From Cercospora beticola (Eukaryota > Ascomycota > Dothideomycetes > Mycosphaerellales > Mycosphaerellaceae), in assembly GCF_033473495.1 (NCBI RefSeq), contig NC_088940.1, positions 2,356,001 through 2,420,000 on the forward strand: a stretch of 64,000 bases of DNA, read 5' to 3'. This document shows, piece after piece, positions 1 to 11,150 of the stretch. Within the stretch, counting starts at the first letter, position 1. The number at the start of each line of letters is the position of its first letter. The position numbers and the translations under genes are program-made. Under the pieces are notes generated by a model, which did no database searches, was not told where the DNA came from, and saw only the letters and a program-made list of their open reading frames with translations.

Positions 1-1562
1 TCGGGCAGACAACACGCGGCCAGTGTCGGTCTGCGACGTCCTCTTGTGTCGTTTGGGTAGTGCAGATAGACGCGCTGAAGTGAGAATGATGCCTAAAGAA
101 CACCGGGCTTCCTGGTGCCGACGTGGGTTGCCTGCGCGGTTGAACAGCGCTATGCAATGCACATGCACACTGCGGACGAAGCCTTCGCGGACTCTGCTCG
201 TGACAAATGGCAGCCGGACACGACATGCGCTGAATTGCACGTTGCGTCTGGTGTCTTGCTGGGACGAATGAGACCGAGATGTCGCTGCCGCAGCGCAGTT
301 CTGTGCAGGTGCTCTGCTGTTGAAAGGTGGATCGCGGTAGAAGGAGTGCTCGTGGGGAAGTGTTCTACGCCCCGGTAGTACGAGACGTGCATAGACGAGA
401 CATGGTGCATGCCGTCGCGCCGCATCTGGACACGCTCGATCATTGCGCAGGAAGTCGCTTCGGGAAGTATCTCTTTGCGCTGGCAGGTGTTTGTTGTCAC
501 AACGTGCGTGACGTCTGGGCCCGTTAAAGGTAGTCCACAGGCTGCGCTGTGGCGGTCGTGGTCAGCGCAGCGGACAGAAGGCCGGTCGCTGGAGAGTGGC
601 CGTGGGAAGACCGACGCTCTGCGGTACTCGCACTCGCACTTGAACACTTGGCCAGTCAGAGGGCAGTCAGTCAACAGCGCAAGCCGGTGTTTGGGCGAGC
701 GCGGCCGGTCAGAGGTTGGTGATGGTGTGGCACCAAGGTTGCCGCTGTTATGCAAGGCCTTGCTGCCCAACTCAGGCCTGCACGGCGGGAGCCACTCACG
801 GCGAGGCCCAGCGCGCCCGCCACGCCTGCTGCTGTCTGCCAGCGTCACAAAGGCATCGTCGCGCAGTGCAGCTGCCGTCATTTCTGCTGCAATTCGTCTC
901 GCATCTCATCGCGCAGCGCAGCAGGGCCAGCGTCTCCTCGGCTCGACTGCGACAGCCACCCGCGTCGGCTCGATTGGTCGGTGTCGGTGTGGGCGTGTGG
1001 ACTTCTGCGGTGGCCGTGGGCGGTGGAGCCTATCAGCGGCGGAGCTCGCGCTGAGCCTGTTGCAGTGTCCGCACAGGCCTGTCAAGTCACGGTCTCGTTG
1101 GGCACCCGTCCGCTGTCCCACGCACGCCGCCCCTCTCATCAGCCTGCCACTTCGCTGCGCTGCGAAACACACATCTTTCTACATCAACATCCGCGCTTCG
1201 TCTTTGGTCGCATATCACTTCCCTCCCCATTCCCCAGCCTGTCTCATCGACAGTCCCGGATCTGCTGAACCTTGGCGTGCTTTGAGTTGGCCTACTGCTC
1301 CGATTCAGCGCTGCCCAAGACGGGCATTGCTGGTCTGTCGTCACGGTCCGCCAGAGCCTGCGACTCTTTGGCGTCTTGCTATTTCTCCTCCGCCATATCA
1401 CAGGACCTGCCCACACCGGATCCACTCTCGGCGCACCGGTGCTCTCAGGAGCCTGCATCCTCAGTGCTGCTGCTTCCTCTTCCCACTGCCATCCATTTCT
1501 AGGAGGACTCTGCCCGCGTCGTCCAGTGCCTGTTTGTTGTGAGGACCAACGGCGTGCCCACC
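1..1562. other. upstream region of the RfeG-like gene; no gene seen
   Basis: No convincing gene. Open frames here are arginine- and serine-rich in every frame and look like chance translations of GC-rich DNA; the longest plus frame (409-1542) resembles no family and has no splice logic. From about 1470 to 1510 the sequence is rich in C and T just before the start codon at 1563, as is common in fungal core promoters and 5' leaders. I read this as promoter plus 5' untranslated region of the gene that follows. Confidence 0.5.
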
Positions 1563-2893
1563 ATGCCTCAGGAGATCGCCCGCCAGTGGTTCGTGCCGGG
1601 AGAGGGCATCGACCGACATGTGATTTCCGCAGACATCCAGAGATACCTGGGCAACGATGCGACCGTCCGACCCGGTGTGGGAACCGGCGAGAACCAGGTC
1701 AGCCACTCTCACTGAGGGCACTCGGATGCAAGCAATACTAACTACGTGGCAGGGCGTGCAAGGCTACTGGATCAAGGCGTACCGGAATTTGACATCAGTG
1801 TGTCGCACCTTCCCTCAGACGTCGTTCCTTCGCTAACCGTGACTGCAGGCAATGATTGCGGATCTGCGCGCAGACTCTGCACGATGGAGGCAGGAGCAGC
1901 GCCAGACAGGCACAAGAGGTAGCAAGAGCCCTACCATGAGTATCAAATCGGGGTTAACAGTACCTGACGACTCAATAGAACCTTATGTGGGCTCTTCCAC
2001 ATACCACGCTTCCAGTGCGGGGAGGGTGTCACAAAAACGCTCGGGAGGAGACTCGCCCAACATGGATGGACCGTATGGCTTGCCCCCATCCCAACGCGAG
2101 CGTGAACGGGAAAGGATACCAGTGGACAGAATGCAGGTGGACCCGCCTGCGCCCAGCAGAGGAAGCTATCCTGCACCGGATCGCCGTGCCCCATATCAGC
2201 CTGACGGCCGACCATTTCCCTCTGAAAGTAGAGGGTTTGCGCCGGACGGTAGGTCATCATATCCTGCGGATACCAACATGTCCGGCTTTGGTCAGCCTCC
2301 CGTCACCAGTGCATATGGTCAGGAACCTAGGTATGCTCCAAGCTACCAGCAGTCCAATGATGGAGCCCCGCCAGGCTACGTGAGACAGGGCAACTACTTT
2401 GTACCGGTATCCGGATATGAGACTGCTCCATCAATACCAGGTCGCGCCGATCCATATGGCGCAGGAGGATATCCACAACCGCCTCCACAAGGTCGTGATC
2501 CAAGGGAAACAAGGTATCCTCCTCAGTCCGATTATGCAGACCCCGCCAGGTACGCCTACCCTAGTCCGGCAGCCACTGTGTCCTCCGTGTCCGCTCGGGA
2601 TCGTGAGCCCATTGCGAGTCCACCACAGCAAAGGTTCGCTTCTCCAGGTCATTGTTCCTCGCGCATTACTGACTTTAGTAGTCCATACGGTGCTATTCCC
2701 GCACAGCAGTACGATCAATATGCTGGTCGACGTAAGTTCACATGAGCGAATTCAAGGCGTAGACCCGTACTGACGGGTCGCGCCAGCTGCACCAAGCAAC
2801 CCACAACCCAGCTCTGGATCCTCGCGCACAAACCGTGCCAGTGTGTTTGGTGGCTTGTCTGGCACTTCTTCTAGCGACCGCCGCAGGAGGTGA
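1563..2893 (+). CDS. rfeG: RfeG-like transcriptional regulator
   Basis: Four exons: 1563-1697, 1753-1797, 1849-2731, 2787-2893, giving 389 residues. The start sits in a strong context (CCACCATGCC). Exons 1-3 join into a conserved N-terminal block: an FVPGEGIDR motif near residue 10, then ISADIQRYLGNDATVRPG, then a GYWIKAYRNLTS stretch and MIADLRADSARW at about residue 60. That order matches the fungal family annotated as transcription factor RfeG in Aspergillus (from memory, not searched). The rest is low-complexity Pro/Tyr/Gln/Ser-rich sequence without a recognisable domain, and the tail is basic (DRRRR). Branch site ACTAAC precedes the first acceptor; an alternative acceptor 9 bases further on is also in frame. 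A DNA-binding role is family-level inference; no classical DNA-binding fold is visible. Confidence 0.7.
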
Positions 2894-4301
2894 TTGCGTC
2901 CACATTTCGTGGACAATTTGGACTCCGGTGTGGGCTTGGCCGTTATGGATATGTGCAACCGCACTCTAGGAGGCACACTGGCCGTCATTGGCGCTCTGGC
3001 ATGGATCGCACTACCTTGTGTTCGTGTCATGATCCATCATGTGGCTATCCATACTGGCCAGTATCACACTACCCGGGCACATTGGCCTCATGCATTACTA
3101 CGTTCGCGGACTGTGCTCCAGGCCTTGCAGGATATGGCCACATGACATCCACACCTACAGCTGGATGTAAACAAACACATCTTCAATGGAGCTCGCAAGC
3201 ACTCTAAGCGTTGGCGTTTCCCTGACTTGGATTTGAGCCATACATGGGCGGTCCTGCTCGATACCCACGAAGTTAAGCAATCCGGATGCGACCACTTGGA
3301 CCTCCGGAGATGCGTAATGATTCTCTTATGCTTGTTCAGCTCAGCATACAAATTGGCGTTTACTTTTGATATTGACATGATGCATTGGCCACATGGAGCG
3401 GGTAGCGATGAAATGTTGATGATTACTACGAGGGTGTAGCACGAAGGAGGAAAGCAGCTTTTGTGCTGGGACCGTCGATTGCGACTCCTGTGATGGTTTC
3501 ACTTGTTCGGGAGCAAAAGAGCTGGCGAGCGAGCGAGCATGTGTGCATATCAGCTACTTACCAAAACCTGTGGCTCTTTTTGATGATGAGAAAAAAAAAA
3601 GAGCGGAAGAAAATACTGCCAAGAATAATATGTGCATCCTTCAACGAAAAACAATTCGCTATCAGAGGTTGAGTGACAAGAGCCGTCGTTGTGGCATGAC
3701 ACAGGAGAGTCTGAACTTACCTTGGCCGTACTCCATCAGATCGCAAAGTGACGTCGAAATTGCCAGCGCGCAGATGTCACAGAACTTGTCCAGGGTTTCC
3801 TTTGTGGATGATACTGAAGAAGAAACTTGGCCATCATTTGTTGTTTCCCTTCATGCCCATGACCTTGACATTGCCACGTGGTGGGCTGTCGAAGCTCGCA
3901 CGGGCTGCAGATCTGCCTGTCAAATACCATTTCTTCGGTGCTGTGATGTGCTGTGCTGTGCTGTGCTGTCAGTCAGTGCCTTCATTGTTGTACAGCCTTA
4001 GACACGTTCTTCATGCGTGATGCATGATGTGTTGGCCTTGCGGAATGCTTTGTTGTTCATGCATTATATATGTAGACCTTGCAGCGAAGGATGCGCGTGA
4101 GGAAGTAAAGCCATATCATGGGCTGATGTTGATATGTTGACAAGTCGACTCTCCAATGTATGTACAATCCTTTTCTCCACTTTCCAATCACCTCTCCCTC
4201 AATTCTAAACAAATTTTATTTACAAGCGGTCTCGGAAGCGAAGTCTGGCCAACAGAACACAGCACATTTCCCTCTGACCAACACTTACTTCGATTCTCAT
4301 C
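2894..4301. other. intergenic region between convergent genes
   Basis: About 1.4 kb with no gene I can support. It should hold the 3' ends of two convergent transcripts (RfeG-like and the N-acetyltransferase). It contains a short run of A at about 3591-3600, and a pentanucleotide microsatellite listed separately. A stretch near 3270-3340 recalls 5S rRNA but does not hold up. Confidence 0.5.
3937..3972. repeat. TGTGC pentanucleotide microsatellite
   Basis: About five near-perfect copies of a 5-base unit (GTGCT/TGTGC) in a row, the first interrupted by one substitution. It lies in intergenic DNA and has no coding meaning. Slippage polymorphism between strains would be expected. Confidence 0.7.
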
Positions 4302-5399
4302 TCACCCATGCGTCAATGCCCCAGCCCCAATTTCCGCCGCTGTCCCTTTGATCCCCTCCAAGTCCTCCTCACTCAATGTGATCCCGAAGTACATCCCTAG
4401 CGCTTCTACGCGATCTGCTTCGCATCGAAATGGAATTTCAGCGACTTTTTGTCCTCTGCGTCGCCATTTCAGCACATCGTGATTCAAAACTATAGCCCCG
4501 TCAATTTCGCCTTCCAGTTCCGTTTCATAAGGAGACGCAGGTCCTTTAGTTCCATTCCGTTCGAGAGCTGTAGTAAATCGTACAGCGACGACTTTGTGCG
4601 TGAGAAATGTATGAGGACTAAGCCAAGGTTCGAGATTCATGGCCTCGATATCGGCAGGAAGGAATTCGATATCGGGGAAACAGTACATTGTTTGCCAGGG
4701 TTCTTGTCTTCGATCCGGAGAAGTTGCTGGGGAGGAGCGGGGAGAAGGGGAGGAGTAACGGAATTGGTATTGCCAGACTTTGTGGCTGCTGTTGAGGTTT
4801 TGGGGAATTGTGTCGAAGATTAGACGCATTTGGGCGGGATAGATTTGGGTTAGGACTTCGCGGTGGTGGAGAGGCATGGGGCGAGAGGGACCTTGGGCTC
4901 CGAAGCCGCCGTCGAGGAGGTATTTCGTTCCAGCAATTGTGACGAGGTTTACCACGTGGGTGAAGCCGCCGTAGGTTTGGGTTTTGGCATGGAAGATGCG
5001 GCTTCCGCACATGTAGACGTCGAATTTGAGGCTTAAGAGGACGTGGTGGAAGAAGGGGTTGGCTTCCATGCAGTAGCTAGGTCATATTAGTTGCAGGCTC
5101 ATGTCACGCGACTCGTTACTGTATAGGTGGACTTACCCGCCTCGACCTGGTTGACGCACGATCTTGCGAAACAGGTGTTTGGGCTTGCAATTGATGACTT
5201 TGTGCCAGCTATAGTGCTGGGTCAAGTTCTCCCATGGTACTTTGACCAATTGGTGTTTTTGCAGCAGGTGCAGGAATTCGAGCTGATCATCGTTGGAGAG
5301 TCCAGTCACATCGTAGACTCGCTTGTGTTCCGGCAGGCATATCCTGTCAAAATAGACTTCGAGTTCTTTGTTGCTGAAGATGTATCGCTGGTCTGCCAT
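4302..5399 (-). CDS. arylamine N-acetyltransferase (NAT family)
   Basis: Two exons on the minus strand, 5399-5137 and 5076-4302, 345 residues, the usual size for a fungal NAT. The family transfers an acetyl or other acyl group from CoA to arylamines and hydrazines by a ping-pong mechanism in the cytosol. The catalytic triad is complete: Cys90 in the RGGYCMEAN motif, His128 in GGFTHVVNLV and Asp143 in LLDGGFG. The glycine codon just before the Tyr-Cys of the active-site motif is split by the 60-base intron (donor GTAAGT), so the splice restores the motif exactly, which supports the model. N-terminal PWENL motif is present near residue 55. In fungi such enzymes often detoxify plant or microbial amines such as benzoxazolinone products; which substrate is used here cannot be read from sequence. 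Confidence 0.9.
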
Positions 5400-5855
5400 G
5401 AGGAGTTGTTATGTCTAGACAATGTCGTTGCTCAATATCAGAAATTCTGGACCTGTCGACATGAGCAATGGGGGTCGGCTGGAGTCGGCCTTTGAGTTTC
5501 GGCCAGAGCGAAGAGAGGCAGCAGACGCGAGTGCGGACTCGCGTGTCGTGTGACTTCCTGCCGTTGTGACTCCACAGCCTCGTTGAGGAGATGCTGTGGA
5601 CATGTCGCTGGCAGATGGTAGCTTGACATCATGCCCTCGGCCAGTGCGAGACAAGACGACGTTCCAGAGCTCCGTTCCAATGTCTCCGACTGTCGCCGCG
5701 TCCCAAAGTCTGCCAGCTCCAGCATTGGCCCACGCTAGACCGCATTGGGAGCTCGCTGTTGACCTGTTTCCTGTTGCTTCAGTTGATCGTCATTGATGAG
5801 CTCAGTGCACCGCCCATCTCTTCACCAGTCGCATAGCAACAACCAGTCGTCCATC
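5400..5855. promoter_or_regulatory. shared divergent promoter region
   Basis: About 456 bases separate the start codons of the N-acetyltransferase (minus) and the DUF4267-like gene (plus), so both promoters must lie here. No gene and no clear TATA box seen. A common promoter does not prove co-regulation. Confidence 0.45.
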
Positions 5856-6332
5856 ATGGCCTCACGATACCCAGGCGAAGGCCTCTTCGCGCACTTCCCG
5901 CCACCGGCCGAATGTCTCGCCATCCTCGTCGGCTGCTCCGAACTCATCATCTCTGGTATCGGCGGTCTCTCAGACGCGAAGGCCTTCGGTAAAGGCTACG
6001 GCCTCGAAATCGACGCGGTCGAAGACGAGAACAAAGCTTTAACTCAGAACCAAAAGACGCAAAAGGGTCTGGTGCAAGCTGTATCGTTCAGGAATATTCA
6101 GAATGGAGCTCTGATCTTGACGCTGGCATGTTATACGCGCGATCGAAGGTCGCTGGGGTTTGCGGTGCTGTATGGCGCTTTGAGCTCGTTGGCTGATGCC
6201 GCGATTGTGAAGAAGTATGGATATGAAGCGTTGGCTTCGGCACATGGGATCACAATGATCAACTACCTGGCAGTTGGAGCTTCGTTGCTGTATTGGGGTA
6301 GGAACGACCCGTGGCCCTTTACGAGGTCATGA
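5856..6332 (+). CDS. small membrane protein, DUF4267-like
   Basis: Single exon, 158 residues. The start at 5856 (MASRYPG) is chosen because the frame upstream is Ser/His/Asn-rich and lacks family character; an in-frame ATG at 5796 is an alternative. The protein has about four hydrophobic segments: around AECLAILVGCSELIISGIGG near residue 20, a second near residue 88 (GALILTLACYT), a third near 105 and a fourth near 140 (INYLAVGASLLYW). This pattern, with a conserved FGKGYG motif after the first helix and an FRN motif before the second, fits the DUF4267 family of small integral membrane proteins, whose function is unknown. It is divergent from the N-acetyltransferase gene. Confidence 0.7.
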   Translation: MASRYPGEGLFAHFPPPAECLAILVGCSELIISGIGGLSDAKAFGKGYGLEIDAVEDENKALTQNQKTQKGLVQAVSFRNIQNGALILTLACYTRDRRSLGFAVLYGALSSLADAAIVKKYGYEALASAHGITMINYLAVGASLLYWGRNDPWPFTRS

Positions 6333-6530
6333 GCGGACTCGGTATAGCGCGCGGAACAGTTGGATGCTCAAGGCGAGAAGTCACGCCTTGAAATTTGCAA
6401 TCAGAGCAGAGACAAGCATGACTGAATCAGTTTCGTATGTACAGACGTCTATGGTCGTTCATCCACTCTCGTTAATGTCGTCCGCTCTAGTCATTGCCCC
6501 TTTTCATCTACCATCCCGAAGGAACCGCAT
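6333..6530. terminator. convergent 3' region
   Basis: 198 bases between the stop codons of the DUF4267-like gene (plus) and adenylosuccinate lyase (minus). Both transcripts must end here. No other feature seen. Confidence 0.4.
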
Positions 6531-8508
6531 CTACACGCTCAACTCAGCAACCTGCGCGTTCGCCAGATCTGCTGCGTAAGGCTGGAGAGCTGGCTTGACC
6601 ACATCCTTGACCAGCTTCTCGACAATCTGAGGGCAGCGGCCGATGAACGTTGAAGGCTCGAGCAGTGCAGGGAGCTCAGACAGAATAGGCTGGAAGTACT
6701 CGTTGTTCTGGATGCGCTCGATAAGGTCGTTTGGCTTGCCTTCTTGCTTAACCACGGCGCCGGCCTGGTGAGAAAGCACACTTCGATTCGGTTAGCTGTA
6801 TTGTCGACAATGAACGAAGGACTGATGACTTACCGAATCTCCTCATGCACCTCCTGTCTTGACTTGCCCTTCTCCACGAGGGCCATAATGATGTTCTCGG
6901 TGGCCATGAAAGGCAACTCCTGCTCGATGCGATTGGCGATCACAGCCTTGTTGACAACAAGACCATTTGAGATGTTGTTAAGCTAGATTCAAATCAGCAA
7001 TCTGCAACGAGAGTGGTGGAAGACAGGTACCCACCAAGATCAAACAGGCATCAGCGCTCAGGAACGACTCAGGCAAACTGATTCTTCGAATCGCAGAATC
7101 ATCCAAACTGCGCTCAAGCCATTGAGAAGCATAAGTCTGCTCCGCATCGGCAGAGAAGTTGCGCAGTTTCCTTCCGAGCGAGCAGAGACGTTCCGAACGC
7201 ATTGGGTTGCGCTTGTAAGCCATCGCGCTCGAACCGATCTGGTCGGCTTCAAACGGCTCCTCGACCTCCTTGAACATGGCCAAGTGACGAATATCGCCGC
7301 CAATGCGCTCACATGCGCAACCGAACGAGCTCAATGCGTGGAGGACATCGACGTCAATCAAGCGAGAGTATGTCTGGCTGGTAGAAATCTCGGCGTTCTT
7401 GAAACCTGCCTTCTCGGTGACGAGCTCGTCAAGCTTCTCGACAGCTGCATGATCGCCCTTGAAAATTGTCAAGAAGCTGGCTTGCGTACCAGTGGTTCCT
7501 TTGACGCCACGGAAGGAATTGAGGATTTCCTCGCGTTGGCGCTCCAGGCCACGGAGGTTGCGGAGGAGGTCAGTGACCCAGAGGGATGCGCGCTTTCCGA
7601 CTGTGACGAGCTGAGCTGCTTGACCGTGAGTGTATCCAAGGCAAGGCAGATCCTTGTACTCCATTGCGAAAGCCGAGAGGCGCTGGATGACAGCTGCCAA
7701 CTTAGGTAAGATGAGGTCAAGAGCATCTCGCAGGAAAATGAGATCTGCGTTGTCGGTAACGTAGCTGGGGACTCGTGAGCTTCGCAAGACACCTATCAAC
7801 GAGACGGAATTCGTACCATGACGTGGCTCCCCAGTGAATGATACCAGCTGCCTCAGGTGCGACAACGCCATACGTGTGGACGTGGGCCATGACATCGTGA
7901 CGTCTGCGCTTCTCCTCGATAGCAGCAGCACCAAACTCGTCGCCTTCAATGCTGATATGATCCTTCATCTGCTGAATGGCAACATCTGAAATCGGCAGAC
8001 CGAGCTCCTTCTCGGACTCTGCGAGGTAGACCCAAAGTTGGCGCCATGTGCTGAAGCGGTTGTGGGGAGAGAAGATGTACTTCATCTCCGTCGAGCAGTA
8101 TCTCGAGTTGAGGGGGCTGCGATTAGTTAGTCCATTTGCCCATGTCTCAATGCCAATCGCATGCCGCCTGAAGGATTTCGGCGCCGGACCCAATTCTCAA
8201 TGCCGCAGGTGCTCTTGCCACCAGATGATCGACTCGAGCGCATCCTTTGATCTTTTGTTGCTGCAAGCACGACCAGAGCTGGGATCTCGCCTTTTCGCGA
8301 CGCCCCTCATATCAATCCGACTTCGCAGCAGCACAGCAAAAATTTGTCGAATGTGTCATAGCACGGCATTTTTCCAACCAGCAATCTTGCAAGCATTGAA
8401 ATACACTTACTTGTTGTAAACATGGTGGTCGGTCGTCATCATGGAAGTCGGTTGTCCAGAAACGCCAGGACTCAGTACACCATCGAACATCTTGTACGCA
8501 GTCGACAT
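6531..8508 (-). CDS. ADE13: adenylosuccinate lyase
   Basis: Five exons on the minus strand: 8508-8411, 8116-7817, 7764-7035, 6982-6834, 6780-6531; 508 residues. The enzyme removes fumarate from SAICAR and from adenylosuccinate in de novo purine synthesis and the purine nucleotide cycle, in the cytosol as a homotetramer. Evidence: PLNSRYCS near the N-terminus, [11 protein letters not shown] and [14 protein letters not shown] (the last assembled across intron 2), [10 protein letters not shown], and the fumarate-lyase signature [11 protein letters not shown] in exon 3. The C-terminal lobe follows through [13 protein letters not shown]. Intron 1 is long for this window (294 bases) and could conceal a small exon, but the splice joins VYN to NPLNSRYCS smoothly. 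A Gcn4/CpcA-type site lies 80 bases upstream. Confidence 0.92.
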
Positions 8509-9202
8509 TTCGCGGGCCAAATTTGTGCTGCACACGACTTAAGCTTTGGGGAAGGATTCTTGGATTCCGAGTTTTAGCGAAAATCTTCTTGAGTCAGCGA
8601 GAGACGACACAGGTTAACTGCAAAAAGTGAGGAATTTGTTGCTCGTACCGCAGAGCAAGTACCTCGAAGAACTTTGTACCTATCTATCCCCGTGTCACAG
8701 CGATTGAAAATTGGAATCTGTACTTAGAAAGCGTTGTATTGGGTGAAGTGGACGGTCTCCGATCAATTGTGGATATGTCTTGGCGAAAGCCACTGTCAAT
8801 TGATGAGCTTTCTAACTCGATTTGATTTAGCTTTGGCAATCTGCTGTCGGTCCTCCACTATCGTCCTCCACTTATTGTCCTCTTCCAGCAGTTTCTTCTC
8901 CATCTTTCTTGCGCGCTATTAATCTTGTGCAAGTGTGCCCAACGAAGCCCACATGCTCTCGACGCGTCTAGCCCCCGAGGTCCGCTTGCGTGCGCGGATT
9001 CACGAATTCCATCTCCTGAATATCGCAGCATAAAATTTATTGACATCGTTCCATTCAATGCCTACGCAGAGATCTATCTTTCAGAGCGATCGGTCCCAGA
9101 TCTGCCAATCCCCAGAAATCCCATTTCCAAAACTTTTTCAAATGCTCTCACCGAGTGTCTCAGTGCACATCAATCTCATGGAGATTGGATCAATCCCCAA
9201 AC
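8509..9202. other. intergenic region upstream of ADE13
   Basis: About 0.7 kb with no gene seen. It holds the ADE13 promoter, including the TGAGTCA site, and the 3' region of the unknown gene at 9203-9766. Small open frames show no coding character. Confidence 0.45.
8590..8596. promoter_or_regulatory. TGAGTCA element upstream of ADE13
   Basis: A perfect palindromic TGAGTCA lies about 82 bases upstream of the adenylosuccinate lyase start codon. This is the consensus for Gcn4/CpcA bZIP regulators, which in fungi raise purine as well as amino-acid biosynthetic genes. Assignment rests on the motif and its position only. Confidence 0.5.
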
Positions 9203-9766
9203 TCATCTCCGCCGGATCACAGTCGATCCATCCTCCATATCCTCCCACTCGGCATCATCATCGTGATCCTGAGCCTTGAGACCACCAATCCCCAACACGA
9301 GACCAGGCTTCTCCTCCAACAAATCCTCTCTCGCCAAGATGAGCGTCTGCTCCGCCGTATACCCCTTGGCGTGCATATCACACTTCCGCTCATTGTGGCA
9401 CCTTGGCCCCGACTCCTTGATCGCTCCAAGGGGCATACTAGGGGGCCGCTCGGAAGGAGTGCCCTTCAGAGCGCCTTGCTCGTAGGACCGAGAGTAGGAG
9501 AGGCTGTACGTTGCCTCTGGGTTGCCGCGATGAAAGGGGTCACGCAGGATGGAGTCTCTGCTGCCTGAACAGAGCACTTTGTTGCCGCGTTGCACCTTCG
9601 GTGGCTGGGGAACCTCGCGGAGACGTGAGGCACGCTTTTCATCGTACTGTCTTTGGGCATTCTCGGCCATTCCAATCTGGCCTGAGCTGGTGTTGTGGAT
9701 CGCAACGGGGGCGCGGTCAGGGTGAATCTCTGAGAAGCGTTGGGCGAGTGGTGAGAGGCCTCCCAT
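9203..9766 (-). CDS. hypothetical protein, 187 residues
   Basis: Single open frame from an ATG at 9766. Not recognised. Hydrophilic, no signal peptide or membrane segment. A cysteine-bearing stretch around residue 130 (PRCHNERKCDMHAKG) and an acidic tail (HDDDAEWEDMED) ending in Arg residues are the only distinctive features. The amino-acid composition is balanced, and its middle (QTLILAREDLLEEKPGL) looks like a real amphipathic helix, so I think it is coding, probably a lineage-restricted protein. The Cys pattern is too sparse to call a zinc finger. Confidence 0.5.
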   Translation of the reverse strand: MGGLSPLAQRFSEIHPDRAPVAIHNTSSGQIGMAENAQRQYDEKRASRLREVPQPPKVQRGNKVLCSGSRDSILRDPFHRGNPEATYSLSYSRSYEQGALKGTPSERPPSMPLGAIKESGPRCHNERKCDMHAKGYTAEQTLILAREDLLEEKPGLVLGIGGLKAQDHDDDAEWEDMEDGSTVIRRR

Positions 9767-9856
9767 CTTGCTTCTGTGTGTGAGTGTGTGTGGGTTGTCT
9801 CTGAAAACTTCGAGATTGGCTATGCTTGAGTATCGGGCAATGCGAGAGCGAAGCTA

Positions 9857-10683
9857 TGATATTAGGAGTGGGAGCACAGTGGGAGGCATGTAGTATATGA
9901 AGTTGTGGGCGTTGTCCTCAAGGAACTGACTTTGGCGAGTACCACTTCCTAAAGAGAATGAGGATGACTGAATGCTGGCTGTCCAGTGGAGTTCCATTAT
10001 TTCGTCGATGCCATCTCTGGAACGAGGACTGAAGCACTTTGGCCCCGCATGTCGAGGCCACTTGATGCGAATCTCATCAGAGATATTTTCCACCTTGACT
10101 TCCGTTCCTAAAATGAGGACTGAGGGGCTACGAGCAGGCATGCCGGCGATTACGTTTCTCTGGCACTTGCAGAAGCTGGTGGTGCAAGTTCGTACACTTT
10201 GTCATTTCTGTCTGCAAGATGAGGTCTGAGGCCCGTTGACTCCGCAAGCAGCTCGTCGCCACTCGCAACATCCAACCGAGACGAAGAAGTGAATCTGTAA
10301 TGGCCAGCTCTGTGCCACCCATCGGCATAGCTACGACCTGAATTCCGTACCTTTGATGGCTCTGAACGTAGCCGTCTCTACGGAGCAGGCATATTTGGGT
10401 GAGGCCACAAATTTTTGAGAAAGTTTGGTATGCTCGATGAAGCTTGACGAATAATTTCAATGATGGTGTTGGGCTCTTGTCACCAATACGATGAGCACGT
10501 CCTACGCGGTGTTGAATCCCATGTTCTGCAATGGCCTTCCTGGATCCATTCGTCAACTTTCGCTTGTCTTGTGCTATCGTGACATCGGCGCACGATCCGG
10601 TGTAGTCGCCTTGTCTGTGATTTGGTAATATCAGAATCAACACGCTTGGCTTTGACAATATAGAGCATGGACGATCTGTGCAA
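9857..10683 (-). pseudogene. decayed gene, minus strand
   Basis: One minus-strand frame from about 10683 reads like a soluble protein (for example EPNTIIEIIRQASSSIPNFL) but is cut by TGA at about 10480, then TAG, then TAA near 10150, and after that the protein-like reading continues in another frame down to 9857 (VLILGTEVKVENISDEIRI). I could not place introns that remove these breaks. The three stops are each one base from TGG, CAG or CAA. Family not recognised. It could instead be a real multi-exon gene whose introns I failed to see, so the call is tentative. Confidence 0.4.
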
Positions 10684-10690
10684 AGTAGAG

Positions 10691-11150
10691 GAGGAAGAGG
10701 ATGCGTGAAGTCTGGAAAGCGTAGAATCCCGGCTATTTTAAGAACGCCAAGGCTTCCGAGGTCATCTACACCTTACCCACGCTTCACGACTGCCGCATTC
10801 CACAAGGCAAGACTGTCGCTGAGAAACACTAAGAAGACCACGTCAACATTGAGAGCGCAAAGATCGCACTCCATCGTATCATATGCACGACAGCTTCATG
10901 GTTCTCCGAATGTACTCAAGGAACGCCCATGATGGATGACCATAATCTTAACTAATCCTACGAGCCACAAAGACCAGAATAGCACGATCCTTCCCTTCCC
11001 TGATCTGCGTTTCGCAGGCTTGTCCGGGTACAAGAGCACAGCCGCAATGGCAAAGAAGAAACACAGACAGAGCTATGTAGCTTCTTTAACTGTAGCTCTG
11101 CCTCATCAGATGACGACGCTTCCTTTCTAGGCATTTTGAGGCCTGGTTGC
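10691..11150. other. intergenic region
   Basis: About 0.46 kb between the decayed gene and the BTB gene. No gene seen; it presumably includes the promoter of the BTB gene. Confidence 0.4.

Noticed and set aside
409..1542. Long plus-strand open frame of 377 codons
   Set aside because: Arg/Ser/Cys-rich with no family pattern, no upstream start context and heavy overlap with open frames on both strands; best explained as promoter and leader DNA of the RfeG-like gene.
3255..3340. Stretch resembling 5S rRNA (GAAGTTAAGC followed by a CTTGGA block)
   Set aside because: The expected 5' and 3' complementary ends are missing, the internal spacing is off, and no T-tract terminator follows. At most a chance resemblance or an ancient fragment.
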